DNA from: Pimelobacter simplex
GTDB lineage: Bacteria > Actinomycetota > Actinomycetes > Propionibacteriales > Nocardioidaceae
Direction: 5' to 3'
DNA length: 64,000 bases
Assembly: GCF_900114845.1 (NCBI RefSeq)
Contig: NZ_FOUK01000008.1
Location: forward strand, 1 to 64,000
Within the stretch, counting starts at the first letter, position 1. The number at the start of each line of letters is the position of its first letter. The notes under the pieces are model-generated. The model worked only from the letters and a program-made list of their open reading frames with translations. It did no database searches and was not told the DNA's origin. Positions 16,959 through 25,034 of this stretch are shown here, one piece after another. Made by a program: the position numbers and the translations under genes.

Positions 16959-17460
16959 GGGTCACTCCTCCTCCCGCGAGCCCGGACTCGTCGGCCAGCA
17001 GGGCGGCGAGCGCGGTGCGTCCCCGGCTGAGCCGGGCCTTGATGGTCCCCTCGGGCACGCCGACCTCGGCCGCGACCTGGTGGACGGGCAGGTCGGCGAT
17101 GTGGTGGAGGACGAGCGCCTGGCGCTGCGCCTCCGGAAGCTGCTTGAGGGCCGCGACGAGCGCGACGTGCGACTCGTCGACGGCGGCCGCGGCGCGGACG
17201 TCCTGGAGGGCCCGGTCCGGGGCGCGCTCACCGCGCTTGCGGCGACGCCAGCGGCTGACCGCGAGGCGGTACGCCGTGGTGCGGACCCAGGCCTCGGGGT
17301 ACTCCGCCTTGTCGAGCTTGCGGCGGTGTGCCCAGGCCCGGGCGAAGGCCTCCTGGGTGCACTCGGTGGCCTCGTCGAGGTCGCCGATCATCGCGTAGAC
17401 CTGACCGGTCACCCGGCGGAACGACGCGGCGTAGAAGTCGTCGAAGTCGCTGGCCTCCAC
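16951..17460 (-). CDS. SigE-family ECF RNA polymerase sigma factor
   Basis: 169 residues. Region 2 covers ~5-75 (FDDFYAASFRRVTGQVYAMIGDLDEATECTQEAFARAWAH split over two helices, -10 recognition), region 4 ~108-160 (LPEAQRQALVLHHIADLPVHQVAAEVGV, then PEGTIKARLSRGRTAL, the -35 helix-turn-helix). Belongs to the actinobacterial SigE/SCO-type ECF factors usually paired with a membrane sensor; here the overlapping downstream gene is the tandem sensor-domain protein. A GGAGGT ribosome site precedes the ATG. Expected to direct an envelope-related regulon including itself. Confidence 0.93.
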   Translation of the reverse strand: MEASDFDDFYAASFRRVTGQVYAMIGDLDEATECTQEAFARAWAHRRKLDKAEYPEAWVRTTAYRLAVSRWRRRKRGERAPDRALQDVRAAAAVDESHVALVAALKQLPEAQRQALVLHHIADLPVHQVAAEVGVPEGTIKARLSRGRTALAALLADESGLAGGGVTHA

Positions 17461-17604
17461 GTCGCACCTCCTTCGGGACCACCGGTCCCCGTCGCGGCCC
17501 CCGTGCGGGGCTGTCGGGAGTGATACGCCCGTGCCGGCGACCCGGTTGCACGGGTTCCGGAGGTTTTACCGAGCGACCCGAGCGGCCGGTCGCAGTGGGG
17601 CGGA

Positions 17605-19548
17605 TCAGGAGGTGGGGGTCCCCATGACGGCCAAGCGTTCCACGGAGCGGCGGGCGAGCGCCACGAAGTCGGGATTCGCCATCCGGGCGCGGGGCGCGGC
17701 GACGTAGACCAGGACCGACACGGAGGTGCCGCGGCGCAGCACGGCGACGTCGTACTCGACGGTGCGGTCGCCGGGCAGCGCGGTGCTGAGGTGCCAGGCC
17801 GAGAGTGCGTCGCCGTCCTGGGCGAGCTGCTCGACCTCGGTGCCGGCGGTGGCGTCGACGTCGGGGCAGGCGGCCATCTGCTCGCGGAAGCGCTGCACGA
17901 ACGCTCGCGCGGCGCCCGTGGGCAGCGTGCCGACGGTCTGGGTGAGCCCGACCTCGGGCGGCAGCTTGGCGTCGCTCAGCACGAAGGTGCGGAACTGGTT
18001 GTCCTTGACCGGCTGGTTGCGGAACTTGCCGAACAGGTGGACGGTGTCGCACCCGACGGCGCCGGAGTCGATCCGGTCCTCGGTGAGCTTCGCGGCGGGC
18101 GTGCCGACCCAGGGGCCGGGGTCCTGGGTGAGCGGCGGGAGGTCGAGCTCGGAGAGCATCCAGGGGACGTCGCCCGTGCGGTAGGGGGCGCGGTCGACGA
18201 CCTTGGGCTTGTCGGGGGCGCAGGCGCCGCCGTCGGCGTTGGCGCACATGCGGCCCACGGCCGTGGCGAGCAGCTGGGCGACGCCGACCCGTCCGGGCTG
18301 ACCGGGGGCGACCTTGGCGCTGAGCGAGGTGACGGTCGTGTAGAGGCCGGTCCGCGCCACGCCCACGACGTACGTCGTCCCGTCGGCGCGCGAGCGCAGC
18401 ACCACGAGCGCGGACTGGTCGCCCACGCCCGGCAGCGTCGCGGTGGACACGAGCTGGACCCGCGGCGGCGCGGCGTCCTTCTCGGCGGGCGTCGGGCAGG
18501 TGGTGAACCAGCGCAGCGCCCGGCGGTAGGTGCGGATCGCGCGCGGCTCGGCCGAGGAGGCCTCGGCGAGCTGGACCACGCTACGCGCGGCGCGCGGCTT
18601 GGCGCTGTTGCGGAAGGTGCGGACCCAGGCGGAGGTGCCCTGCGGGTCGGCGTACCGCTCCGTCTGGCAGGGCAGGACCAGGCCGTTGCCCGACGAGTTG
18701 TCGGTGGTGGTGCCCTGCTGCCAGCCGCGGCCCGGGAGCGCCTCCTGGACGACGTCGACCGGCAGCAGCGCGGTGTCGGGCAGCGTCGTCACGGCCGGTC
18801 CGGGCGGGCGCGGGGTCGAGGTCGCGGCGGGGACGTCGGCCCGGTCGAGCGTGGGCCGGTCGCCGGTCGCGTCGTGGGCCACCGCGCCGCCGGCGACGAG
18901 CGCGACCACGGCCGCGGCCCCGCCGATGACGGTGTGGGCGCGGCGCCGGGCGGCGCCGGCCCGGCGGATGATCGTCACCCGCGGCCAGGTCACCGAGCGG
19001 ATCGCGGCACCGAGCGAGCTGAGCGAGAGGGGGATCGCGGAGGTCGGGATGGCCAGCTCGGTCGCGAACGCCGCGGCGCCCTGCTGGAGCTCGCGCTCGG
19101 CCGCCTCGAGGGGCAGCCCGATCTCCTGGGCCATCTCGTCCATGGAGACTGCGGCGAGCTGGGTGAGCAGCAGCGCCTTGCGCTGGTCGACGGAGAGCGC
19201 GGCGAGGGCGTCGAGGATCGCGCGGTGCTCGGCGGCGATGTCCTTCTTGCGGTGCCAGGGCCGGGCGGAGCTGCGGCGCAGCGCCTTGCGCCAGGCGTCG
19301 GGCCGCACCGCCATCTCGGGGTCGTCGAGCCGCCCGGTCTTGCGCCAGTGGTGCCAGGAGACGACGAACGCCTCGCGGACCGCGCTGCGGGCCGCGGCGA
19401 GGTCGCCGGTCAGGGCGAAGGTCTGCAGCAGCAGCCGGTCGCGCGAGTCGCGGTAGAAGTCGTCGAAGCCCGCGGTGTGGTCCGCGCCGCTCGCGCGCGC
19501 GGAGCGGGGCTGCGGGCTGCTGGGGCTCTCGGGCACGTCCGCGGTCAT
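17605..19548 (-). CDS. Sigma-like/transmembrane/sensor-domain fusion protein
   Basis: 647 residues. Residues ~27-95 look like sigma region 2 (FDDFYRDSRDRLLLQTFALTGD, VREAFVVSWHHWRKTGR) and ~110-165 like region 4 (LAALSVDQRKALLLTQLAAVS, MDEMAQEIGLPLEAAERELQQG), close in pattern to the SigE-type factor next door. One TM helix follows at ~206-226, then about 420 extracytoplasmic residues in two sensor-like domains with paired Cys. The region-4 recognition helix is degenerate (expected VKxRLxRG reads AERELQQG). It may be a membrane-tethered sigma factor or a sigma mimic that binds core polymerase or anti-sigma; sequence cannot decide. Diverges from the DUF6350 gene. Confidence 0.75.
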   Translation of the reverse strand: MTADVPESPSSPQPRSARASGADHTAGFDDFYRDSRDRLLLQTFALTGDLAAARSAVREAFVVSWHHWRKTGRLDDPEMAVRPDAWRKALRRSSARPWHRKKDIAAEHRAILDALAALSVDQRKALLLTQLAAVSMDEMAQEIGLPLEAAERELQQGAAAFATELAIPTSAIPLSLSSLGAAIRSVTWPRVTIIRRAGAARRRAHTVIGGAAAVVALVAGGAVAHDATGDRPTLDRADVPAATSTPRPPGPAVTTLPDTALLPVDVVQEALPGRGWQQGTTTDNSSGNGLVLPCQTERYADPQGTSAWVRTFRNSAKPRAARSVVQLAEASSAEPRAIRTYRRALRWFTTCPTPAEKDAAPPRVQLVSTATLPGVGDQSALVVLRSRADGTTYVVGVARTGLYTTVTSLSAKVAPGQPGRVGVAQLLATAVGRMCANADGGACAPDKPKVVDRAPYRTGDVPWMLSELDLPPLTQDPGPWVGTPAAKLTEDRIDSGAVGCDTVHLFGKFRNQPVKDNQFRTFVLSDAKLPPEVGLTQTVGTLPTGAARAFVQRFREQMAACPDVDATAGTEVEQLAQDGDALSAWHLSTALPGDRTVEYDVAVLRRGTSVSVLVYVAAPRARMANPDFVALARRSVERLAVMGTPTS

Positions 19549-19673
19549 GGCCGCACCACCGTACGCCGTGCGGCGGCCCGGTTCGAATCACGGGCCGGCC
19601 CGTGGCTGTGTCGTCGGTCGCTCCGGCGTGGCGGGCCGGAGCCGGGCCGTGCGCGCGTGAAGATGGTCCGACC

Positions 19674-20993
19674 ATGACGTTGCAGGCCCCCTCGACCCCG
19701 CGCCGGACCGGGTCCGGTCGAACCACCGCCCGGTCGGACGCCGACCTGCGCCGCGAGCTCGCCACGACCCGTCCGCTGGTCCCGACGGCGACCGTCGGCG
19801 GCGCCCTCGCCGCCGGGGGGCCGCTGCTCGTCTGCCTGGCGCTCGCGGTCGTCGGCTGGTTCCTCACCGACGCCGGCGGCGAGGGGAGCCCCAGCGGGGC
19901 GCTGCGCGTCGGCGCGCACGGCTGGCTGGTCGCGCACGGCTCGACGGTGGCGGTCGAGGGCATCCGGATTACCGCGATCCCGCTCGGCCTCACCGTGATC
20001 TGCGCCTGGGTGACCTGGCGGGTCGGGCACCGCGTGGGCGAGTCGGTCTCCGGGCACGGCCCCGACGCCGACCGGATCGCCGACGGCGCCCGCGACTGGA
20101 CCGTCCCGCTCGCGGCCGTCCTCTTCACCGTCGGGTACGCCGTCGTCGGCGTCGTCACCGCCTCCGTCGCCGCCACCGCGGCCTCCGACCCCGACCCCAC
20201 CCGCGTGGTGCTCTGGTCGGTGCTGCTCGGCCTCGTCGTGGGCGGTCCGGCCATCGCATCCGGCTCGGGACGCGCGGCGATCTGGCTGCCCGCCGTCCCG
20301 GCGACCGTGCGCGACGTGCTCCTCGTGGCCCGCCGGATCCTCGGCACCTGGGCGCTGGTCTGCGTGCTGGCGCTCGCCGCCGCCTTCGTCCTCGACTTCT
20401 CCACCGCGGCCAACGTGGTCTCCCAGCTCCACGCCGACGCCGGTGCCGTCGTCCTGATGGTGGTGCTGACCCTGCTCGTGCTGCCCAACGCACTGCTCTT
20501 CTCCAGCGCCTACCTGCTCGGCCCCGGCTTCACCGTCGGCGCCGGGACGACCGTCTCCACGACCGCCGTGGTGCTCGGCCCGCTGCCGATGTTCCCGCTG
20601 CTCGCCGCGCTGCCCGACCAGGGCAGCCAGCCGTGGTGGACCGACCTGCTGATGCTCACCCCCGTCCTCGTCGCGATGTACGTCGCCGGCCGGGTCCAGC
20701 GCGACCGGCCGGTGCTCGCGTGGGACCGGGCCGCCATCCGCGGCTGCGCGGGCGGGATCACCGCCGGCGTCCTGCTCGCCGCGCTCACCGCCGTCGCCGG
20801 CGGCGCCGTCGGCCCGGGCCGGATGCGCGAGGTCGGGCCCTACACGTTCGACGTGCTGCTCCACTCGATGGCGTCCTTCGGCATCGGGGGCGTGGTCGGC
20901 GCGGTCGTCGTGTGCTGGTGGCAGCGCGACGCCGACTCCTGGCTGCGCACCCGGCTGTCGGCTGTCCGCGACCGCTTGCCGCGTCGAGGCTGA
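19674..20993 (+). CDS. DUF6350-family integral membrane protein
   Basis: 439 residues from ATG 19674. A basic cytosolic head is followed by about ten TM segments (GPLLVCLALAVVGWFLTDAG, ITAIPLGLTVICAWVTW, VLLVVLTLLVLPNALLF and others). Directly upstream of purN in many Streptomyces and Nocardioides genomes, which supports the family call. Function unknown. Pro/Gly-rich loops and the polar C-terminal tail (WLRTRLSAVRDRLPRRG) are typical. No signal for transport motifs is seen. Confidence 0.85.
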   Translation: MTLQAPSTPRRTGSGRTTARSDADLRRELATTRPLVPTATVGGALAAGGPLLVCLALAVVGWFLTDAGGEGSPSGALRVGAHGWLVAHGSTVAVEGIRITAIPLGLTVICAWVTWRVGHRVGESVSGHGPDADRIADGARDWTVPLAAVLFTVGYAVVGVVTASVAATAASDPDPTRVVLWSVLLGLVVGGPAIASGSGRAAIWLPAVPATVRDVLLVARRILGTWALVCVLALAAAFVLDFSTAANVVSQLHADAGAVVLMVVLTLLVLPNALLFSSAYLLGPGFTVGAGTTVSTTAVVLGPLPMFPLLAALPDQGSQPWWTDLLMLTPVLVAMYVAGRVQRDRPVLAWDRAAIRGCAGGITAGVLLAALTAVAGGAVGPGRMREVGPYTFDVLLHSMASFGIGGVVGAVVVCWWQRDADSWLRTRLSAVRDRLPRRG

Positions 20994-21007
20994 CCCCGGC
21001 CGCGGCT

Positions 21008-21013
21008 TAGACT
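21008..21013 (+). promoter_or_regulatory. -10 box (TAGACT), leaderless start for purN
   Basis: TAGACT ends six bases before the GTG of purN at 21020, and the intervening CCGGCC is no ribosome site. The expected transcription start coincides with the start codon, so purN is probably translated from a leaderless mRNA. Confidence 0.55.
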
Positions 21014-21019
21014 CCGGCC

Positions 21020-21634
21020 GTGCCCGCTCGCCCTCGCCTCGTCGTCCTCGTGTCGGGTTCCGGCACCAACCTCCAGGCCCTCCTCGACGCCTGCGCCGAC
21101 CCGTCGTACGGCGCCCGGGTGGTCGCGGTCGGCGCGGACCGCGACGACATCGAGGGGCTGGCCCGGGCCGAGCGGGCCGGGGTGCCGACGTTCGTCGCGA
21201 AGGTGGGGGACTTCTCCTCCCGCGAGAACTGGGACCGCGCGCTCGCCGACAAGGTGGCCGCGTTCGAGCCCGATCTCGTCGTCCTGGCCGGGTTCATGAA
21301 GCTGGTGGGGGAGACCTTCCTCGAGCGCTTCGGCGGGCGGACCGTCAACACCCACCCGGCGCTGTCGCCGTCGTTCCCGGGCATGCACGGGCCCCGTGAC
21401 GCCCTCGAGTACGGCGTCAAGGTGACCGGAGCGACCCTGTTCGTCGTCGACGCGGGGGTCGACACCGGCGCGATCGTCGCGCAGGCCGTCGTCCCGGTGG
21501 CCGACGACGACACCGTCGAGACGCTGCACGAGCGGATCAAGACCGCCGAGCGCGCCATGCTCGTCGAGTCGGTCGGGCGGATGGCGCGTGAGGGGTTCAC
21601 CGTCGACGGCCGGCGAGTTCGGCTGGGAGGCTGA
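21020..21634 (+). CDS. purN: Phosphoribosylglycinamide formyltransferase (GART)
   Basis: 204 residues, normal length. The N-terminal VLVSGSGTNLQALLDA is the substrate phosphate loop; LVVLAGFMKLVGETF and NTHPALSPSFPGMHGPRDAL hold the catalytic Asn and His; AGVDTGAIVAQ holds the catalytic Asp. It transfers formyl from 10-formyl-THF to GAR, step three of purine synthesis. The folate cofactor is made by FolD, encoded 2 kb downstream, and PurH uses the same cofactor. GTG start, apparently leaderless. Confidence 0.96.
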   Translation: MPARPRLVVLVSGSGTNLQALLDACADPSYGARVVAVGADRDDIEGLARAERAGVPTFVAKVGDFSSRENWDRALADKVAAFEPDLVVLAGFMKLVGETFLERFGGRTVNTHPALSPSFPGMHGPRDALEYGVKVTGATLFVVDAGVDTGAIVAQAVVPVADDDTVETLHERIKTAERAMLVESVGRMAREGFTVDGRRVRLGG

Positions 21635-21641
21635 TCCCCGA

Positions 21642-21647
21642 TATTCT
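21642..21647 (+). promoter_or_regulatory. -10 box (TATTCT) for the riboswitch-purH transcript
   Basis: TATTCT just after the purN stop would place the transcription start near 21654, at the 5' edge of the ZTP aptamer. This supports a separate riboswitch-controlled purH transcript in addition to read-through from purN. The -35 would overlap the purN 3' end and is not distinct. Confidence 0.45.
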
Positions 21648-21649
21648 GA

Positions 21650-21718
21650 GGGCACACGACTGGCGCAGGTGGGCCACCACCAGGGAGTGACGAGTCGGCA
21701 TCGATCGCCTGGGTGCCC
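21650..21718 (+). promoter_or_regulatory. ZTP (pfl motif) riboswitch upstream of purH
   Basis: The aptamer signature is intact: ACTGGCG, then the hairpin AGGTGG-GCC-ACCACC followed by GGGAG, a variable linker, and the 3' conserved CGCCTGGG that pairs back to form the pseudoknot with the GGCG region, closed by GGGCAC/GTGCCC (21650-21655 with 21712-21717). The ligand is ZTP/ZMP (AICAR), the substrate of PurH, and the riboswitch turns on purine/folate genes when 10-formyl-THF is short. The expression platform in the next 40 bp (through GAGGAAGTGAACC before the ATG) has no clear terminator, so translational control is more likely. Confidence 0.92.
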
Positions 21719-21758
21719 TCATCGAGATGCAACGACCCGATGAGGAAGTGAACCCGCC

Positions 21759-23339
21759 ATGACCGACCGGATCCAGATCAAGCGCGCGCTGGTCTCCGTC
21801 TTCGACAAGACCGACCTCGACGACCTCGTCCGCGGGCTGCACGACGCCGGCGTCGAGCTGGTCTCCACCGGCGGCTCGGCCGCCCTCATCGAGAGCCTCG
21901 GCCTGCCCGTGACCAAGGTCGAGGAGCTCACCGGCTTCCCCGAGTGCCTCGACGGCCGGGTCAAGACGCTGCACCCGCGCGTCCACGCCGGGATCCTCGC
22001 CGACCGCCGCCTGCCCGAGCACCTCGCGCAGCTCGAGGAGCTCGAGGTCGCGCCGTTCGACCTGGTCGTGGTCAACCTCTACCCGTTCGCCGCGACCGTC
22101 GCCTCCGGTGCCGGCATCGACGACTGCATCGAGAAGATCGACATCGGCGGGCCCTCGATGGTCCGCGCGGCCGCCAAGAACCACCCGTCGGTCGCGATCG
22201 TCACCGACGGCGCCGACTACGCCGCCACGCTCGCCGCGGCGCAGAGCGGCGGCTTCACCTACGACGAGCGCAAGGCGCTGGCGGCCAAGGCGTTCGTGCA
22301 CACCGCGACGTACGACGTCCAGGTGGCCTCGTGGATGGGCTCCGTGCTCACCGACTCCAGCGCCGGCACCGGCTTCCCGGCCTGGATCGGCGGCACCTGG
22401 GACCAGCAGGCCGTCCTCCGCTACGGCGAGAACCCGCACCAGCCCGCCGCGCTCTACCGCTCCGGCCACGGCCCCGGCGGCCTCGCCGCCGCCGAGCAGC
22501 TGCACGGCAAGGAGATGTCCTACAACAACTACGTCGACACCGACGCGGCCCGCCGCGCGGCGTACGACCACGGCGACCAGCCGACCGTGGCGATCATCAA
22601 GCACGCCAACCCGTGCGGCATCGCCGTCGGCGCCGACGTCGCCGAGGCCCACCGCCGCGCCCACGAGTGCGACCCGGTCTCCGCCTTCGGCGGCGTCATC
22701 GCCACCAACGCGCCGGTCTCGGTCGAGATGGCCCGCCAGGTCGCCGAGATCTTCACCGAGGTCATCGTCGCCCCCGCGTACGACGAGGGCGCGGTCGAGG
22801 TGCTCCAGGGCAAGAAGAACATCCGCATCCTCGTCGCCGAGCCGCTCACGTCCGGCGGCGTCGAGACCCGCCCGATCAGCGGCGGCCTGCTGATGCAGCA
22901 CGTCGACCAGTTCCAGGCCGACGGCGACGACCCGTCGGCGTGGACCCTGGCGACCGGCGAGGCCGCCGACGAGCAGACGCTCGCCGACCTCGCCTTCGCC
23001 TGGCGCTCGGTCCGCGCGGCCAAGTCCAACGCCATCCTGCTGGCGCGCGACGGCGGTGCCGTCGGCATCGGCATGGGCCAGGTCAACCGGGTCGACTCCT
23101 GCAAGCTCGCCGTCGAGCGCGCCAACACCCTCGTCGAGGGCGTGGAGCGGGCCCGCGGCTCGGTGGCCGCCTCCGACGCGTTCTTCCCGTTCGCCGACGG
23201 CCCCCAGATCCTGCTCGACGCGGGGGTCAAGGCGATCGTGCAGCCCGGCGGGTCGGTGCGCGACGACGAGACCATCGCGGCGTGCGAGGCCGCCGGGGTG
23301 ACCATGTACTTCACCGGGACCCGGCACTTCTTCCACTGA
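21759..23339 (+). CDS. purH: Bifunctional AICAR transformylase / IMP cyclohydrolase
   Basis: 526 residues. The N-terminal IMP cyclohydrolase/MGS-like domain (VSTGGSAALIESLGLPVTKVEELTGFPE, GRVKTLHPRVHAGIL) is followed by the AICAR transformylase domain (YGENPHQPAALY, KHANPCGIAVG with the catalytic Lys-His, CDPVSAFGGVIATN, AAKSNAILLARDG, PGGSVRDDE, TGTRHFFH end). It catalyses the last two steps of IMP synthesis. It lies behind a riboswitch that senses its own substrate, and is followed by folD, which supplies the formyl donor. Confidence 0.98.
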   Translation: MTDRIQIKRALVSVFDKTDLDDLVRGLHDAGVELVSTGGSAALIESLGLPVTKVEELTGFPECLDGRVKTLHPRVHAGILADRRLPEHLAQLEELEVAPFDLVVVNLYPFAATVASGAGIDDCIEKIDIGGPSMVRAAAKNHPSVAIVTDGADYAATLAAAQSGGFTYDERKALAAKAFVHTATYDVQVASWMGSVLTDSSAGTGFPAWIGGTWDQQAVLRYGENPHQPAALYRSGHGPGGLAAAEQLHGKEMSYNNYVDTDAARRAAYDHGDQPTVAIIKHANPCGIAVGADVAEAHRRAHECDPVSAFGGVIATNAPVSVEMARQVAEIFTEVIVAPAYDEGAVEVLQGKKNIRILVAEPLTSGGVETRPISGGLLMQHVDQFQADGDDPSAWTLATGEAADEQTLADLAFAWRSVRAAKSNAILLARDGGAVGIGMGQVNRVDSCKLAVERANTLVEGVERARGSVAASDAFFPFADGPQILLDAGVKAIVQPGGSVRDDETIAACEAAGVTMYFTGTRHFFH

Positions 23340-23577
23340 GCTGGATGGGCCGAGCGGTCGTGGTCGGCGGGGGTGTGAGGTCTCCTGGCGGCCAGACGGT
23401 CGGCGCGCAGGAAACGCCGATTCCTCCGCTCCGGTCGCTCGTGCCTCGCTCCCTTCGCTCCGTCGCTCGGCGTTCCCTGCGTCAGCCGACTCAATCCGGT
23501 CGCCGCTCACGCCCCGCTGCCTCCGGGGGGCGGCCCGGCTCTGAGCCGCGTTCACCTCGATCTGGAAGGATCACCCC

Positions 23578-24453
23578 GTGACTGCACAGAAGCTCGACGG
23601 CAACGCCACCGCGGCCGCGATCAAGGACGAGCTCCGCGTCCGCATCGACAAGCTCCGCGAGCAGGGGATCACCCCCGGCCTGGGCACCGTGCTGGTCGGC
23701 GACGACCCCGGCTCGCGCTGGTACGTCAACGGCAAGCACAAGGACTGCGCCGAGGTCGGGATCTCCTCGATCCGCGTCGACCTCCCCGAGGTCGCCACCC
23801 AGGGCGAGATCGAGCAGGCCGTGGCCGGCCTCAACGCCGACCCCGCCTGCACCGGCTACATCGTCCAGCTGCCGCTGCCGCGCGGCCGTGACGAGAACCG
23901 GGTGCTCGGGCTGATCGACCCCGCCAAGGACGCCGACGGGCTGCACCCGACCAACCTCGGGTGGCTGGTGCTGGGCAACGAGGCGCCGCTGCCGTGCACG
24001 CCGTACGGCATCGTCGAGCTGCTGCGCCGCCACGAGGTCCCGATCGCGGGGGCCGAGGTCGTGGTCGTGGGCCGTGGCATCACCGTGGGGCGTCCGCTCG
24101 GGCTGCTGCTCACGCGCCGCTCCGAGAATGCCACCGTGACGCTGTGCCACACCGGCACCGTCGACCTCGCCGCGCACGTGCGCAAGGCCGACATCGTGGT
24201 CGCCGCGGCGGGCGTGCCGGGGATCATCACCGGCGACATGGTCAAGCCGGGCGCCGCCGTCCTCGACGTCGGCGTGAGCCGGGTCGACGGCAAGATCGCC
24301 GGTGACGTCGCCGACGACGTCTGGGACGTCGCCGGATGGGTCTCGCCCAACCCGGGTGGCGTCGGACCGATGACCCGCGCCATGCTGCTGGCGAACGTGG
24401 TCGCGATGGCCGAGAAGCAGGCTGCGCGCGAAGGCGGGAAGGCAGCGCACTGA
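23578..24453 (+). CDS. folD: Methylenetetrahydrofolate dehydrogenase/cyclohydrolase
   Basis: 291 residues from GTG 23578 with GGAAGGA 10 bp upstream. Motifs seen: VGDDPGSRWYVNGKHKDCAEVGI (catalytic Tyr and Lys), GYIVQLPLPRG, PAKDADGLHPTN, PCTPYGIVELL, VVVGRGITVGRPLGLLL (NADP loop) and the terminal PNPGGVGPMTRAMLLANV. It interconverts methylene-, methenyl- and 10-formyl-THF, feeding PurN and PurH. The 238 bp before it (23340-23577) contain no gene or clear structure. Confidence 0.97.
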   Translation: MTAQKLDGNATAAAIKDELRVRIDKLREQGITPGLGTVLVGDDPGSRWYVNGKHKDCAEVGISSIRVDLPEVATQGEIEQAVAGLNADPACTGYIVQLPLPRGRDENRVLGLIDPAKDADGLHPTNLGWLVLGNEAPLPCTPYGIVELLRRHEVPIAGAEVVVVGRGITVGRPLGLLLTRRSENATVTLCHTGTVDLAAHVRKADIVVAAAGVPGIITGDMVKPGAAVLDVGVSRVDGKIAGDVADDVWDVAGWVSPNPGGVGPMTRAMLLANVVAMAEKQAAREGGKAAH

Positions 24454-24464
24454 ACGACGAGTCC

Positions 24465-24779
24465 GTGGTGCCGGCGGCGGAGGTCCCCGAGGACCCGCCG
24501 GTCCGCCGCTACCCCTCGACCCTCGGCGGCGCGTGCTACATCGCCGTCCTGCTGGTCGTCGGCGCGGGTCTGGTGATCGCCGGGGTCGGCGAGTGGCGGG
24601 TCGGCCTGCGCGTCGTCGCCGGCGGTCTGGCGGCGGCGGCGCTGCTGCGCCTGGTGCTGCCCGAGCGCGAGGCCGGGATGCTCGCCGTCCGGCATCGGTT
24701 CCTCGACGTGGGGATCCTGGTCGGTGTGGGGATCGCGCTGGTCCTGCTCGCCGGCAGCATCCCCGAGCAGCCCCTGTAG
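24465..24779 (+). CDS. DUF3017-family small membrane protein
   Basis: About 104 residues. The frame overlaps the folD stop, and GTG at 24465 or 24468 are the likely starts; a CTG at 24450 following GGGAAGG at the right spacing is also possible. Three hydrophobic segments: CYIAVLLVVGAGLVIAGV, RVVAGGLAAAALLRLVL and VGILVGVGIALVLLAG, with the conserved REAGMLAVRHRFLDV between the last two. Genes of this family follow folD in many actinobacteria. Function unknown. Confidence 0.75.
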   Translation: MVPAAEVPEDPPVRRYPSTLGGACYIAVLLVVGAGLVIAGVGEWRVGLRVVAGGLAAAALLRLVLPEREAGMLAVRHRFLDVGILVGVGIALVLLAGSIPEQPL

Positions 24780-24815
24780 CGCGCTCGCGCCGCGCGGACC
24801 TCGGCGCGGACGCGA

Positions 24816-24935
24816 GGTGTTGTAACACGCTGTCCGCGTCCCTTCGCGCCCCTTGACGTCGCTAACCCCGTGCTGCAACGGCGTGGAAGCGACGTCAAAC
24901 GGCGCGAAGCGCGGTGGACAGCGTGTTACAACACC
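24816..24935. repeat. Nested palindromic element, copy B
   Basis: Outer arms of 20 bp (24816-24835, GGTGTTGTAACACGCTGTCC, and 24916-24935) are perfect inverted copies. TTCGCGCC/GGCGCGAA (24843-24850 with 24901-24908) and TTGACGTCGCT/AGCGACGTCAA (24853-24863 with 24888-24898) nest inside. The apex carries CTGCAACGGCGTGGAAGC, also present in copy A at 7167-7278. It lies between convergent DUF3017 and mdh genes. Both copies show compensating changes between arms, so the paired structure, not the sequence, seems kept. Confidence 0.85.
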
Positions 24936-24980
24936 ACGCCGGCCACGGGGGCCACGCCGGCCCCGCGGGCCGCGACGCGA

Positions 24981-25020
24981 CGAAGCCCCGGCCGATCAGG
25001 CGATCGGGCCGGGGCTTCGT
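24981..25020 (-). terminator. Terminator hairpin for mdh
   Basis: GAAGCCCCGGCCGATC pairs with GATCGGGCCGGGGCTTC, with a one-base bulge and a short loop, 15 bp downstream of the mdh stop on the minus strand. On that strand the stem is followed by GTCGCGTCGC rather than a T-run, which is usual for high-GC actinobacteria. Confidence 0.75.
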
Positions 25021-25034
25021 GTGGTGCGGGAGGC

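Noticed and set aside
23340..23577. Possible small gene between purH and folD
   Set aside because: No start/stop pair with coding bias; T/C-rich low-complexity sequence (CTCCGTCGCTC...) only.
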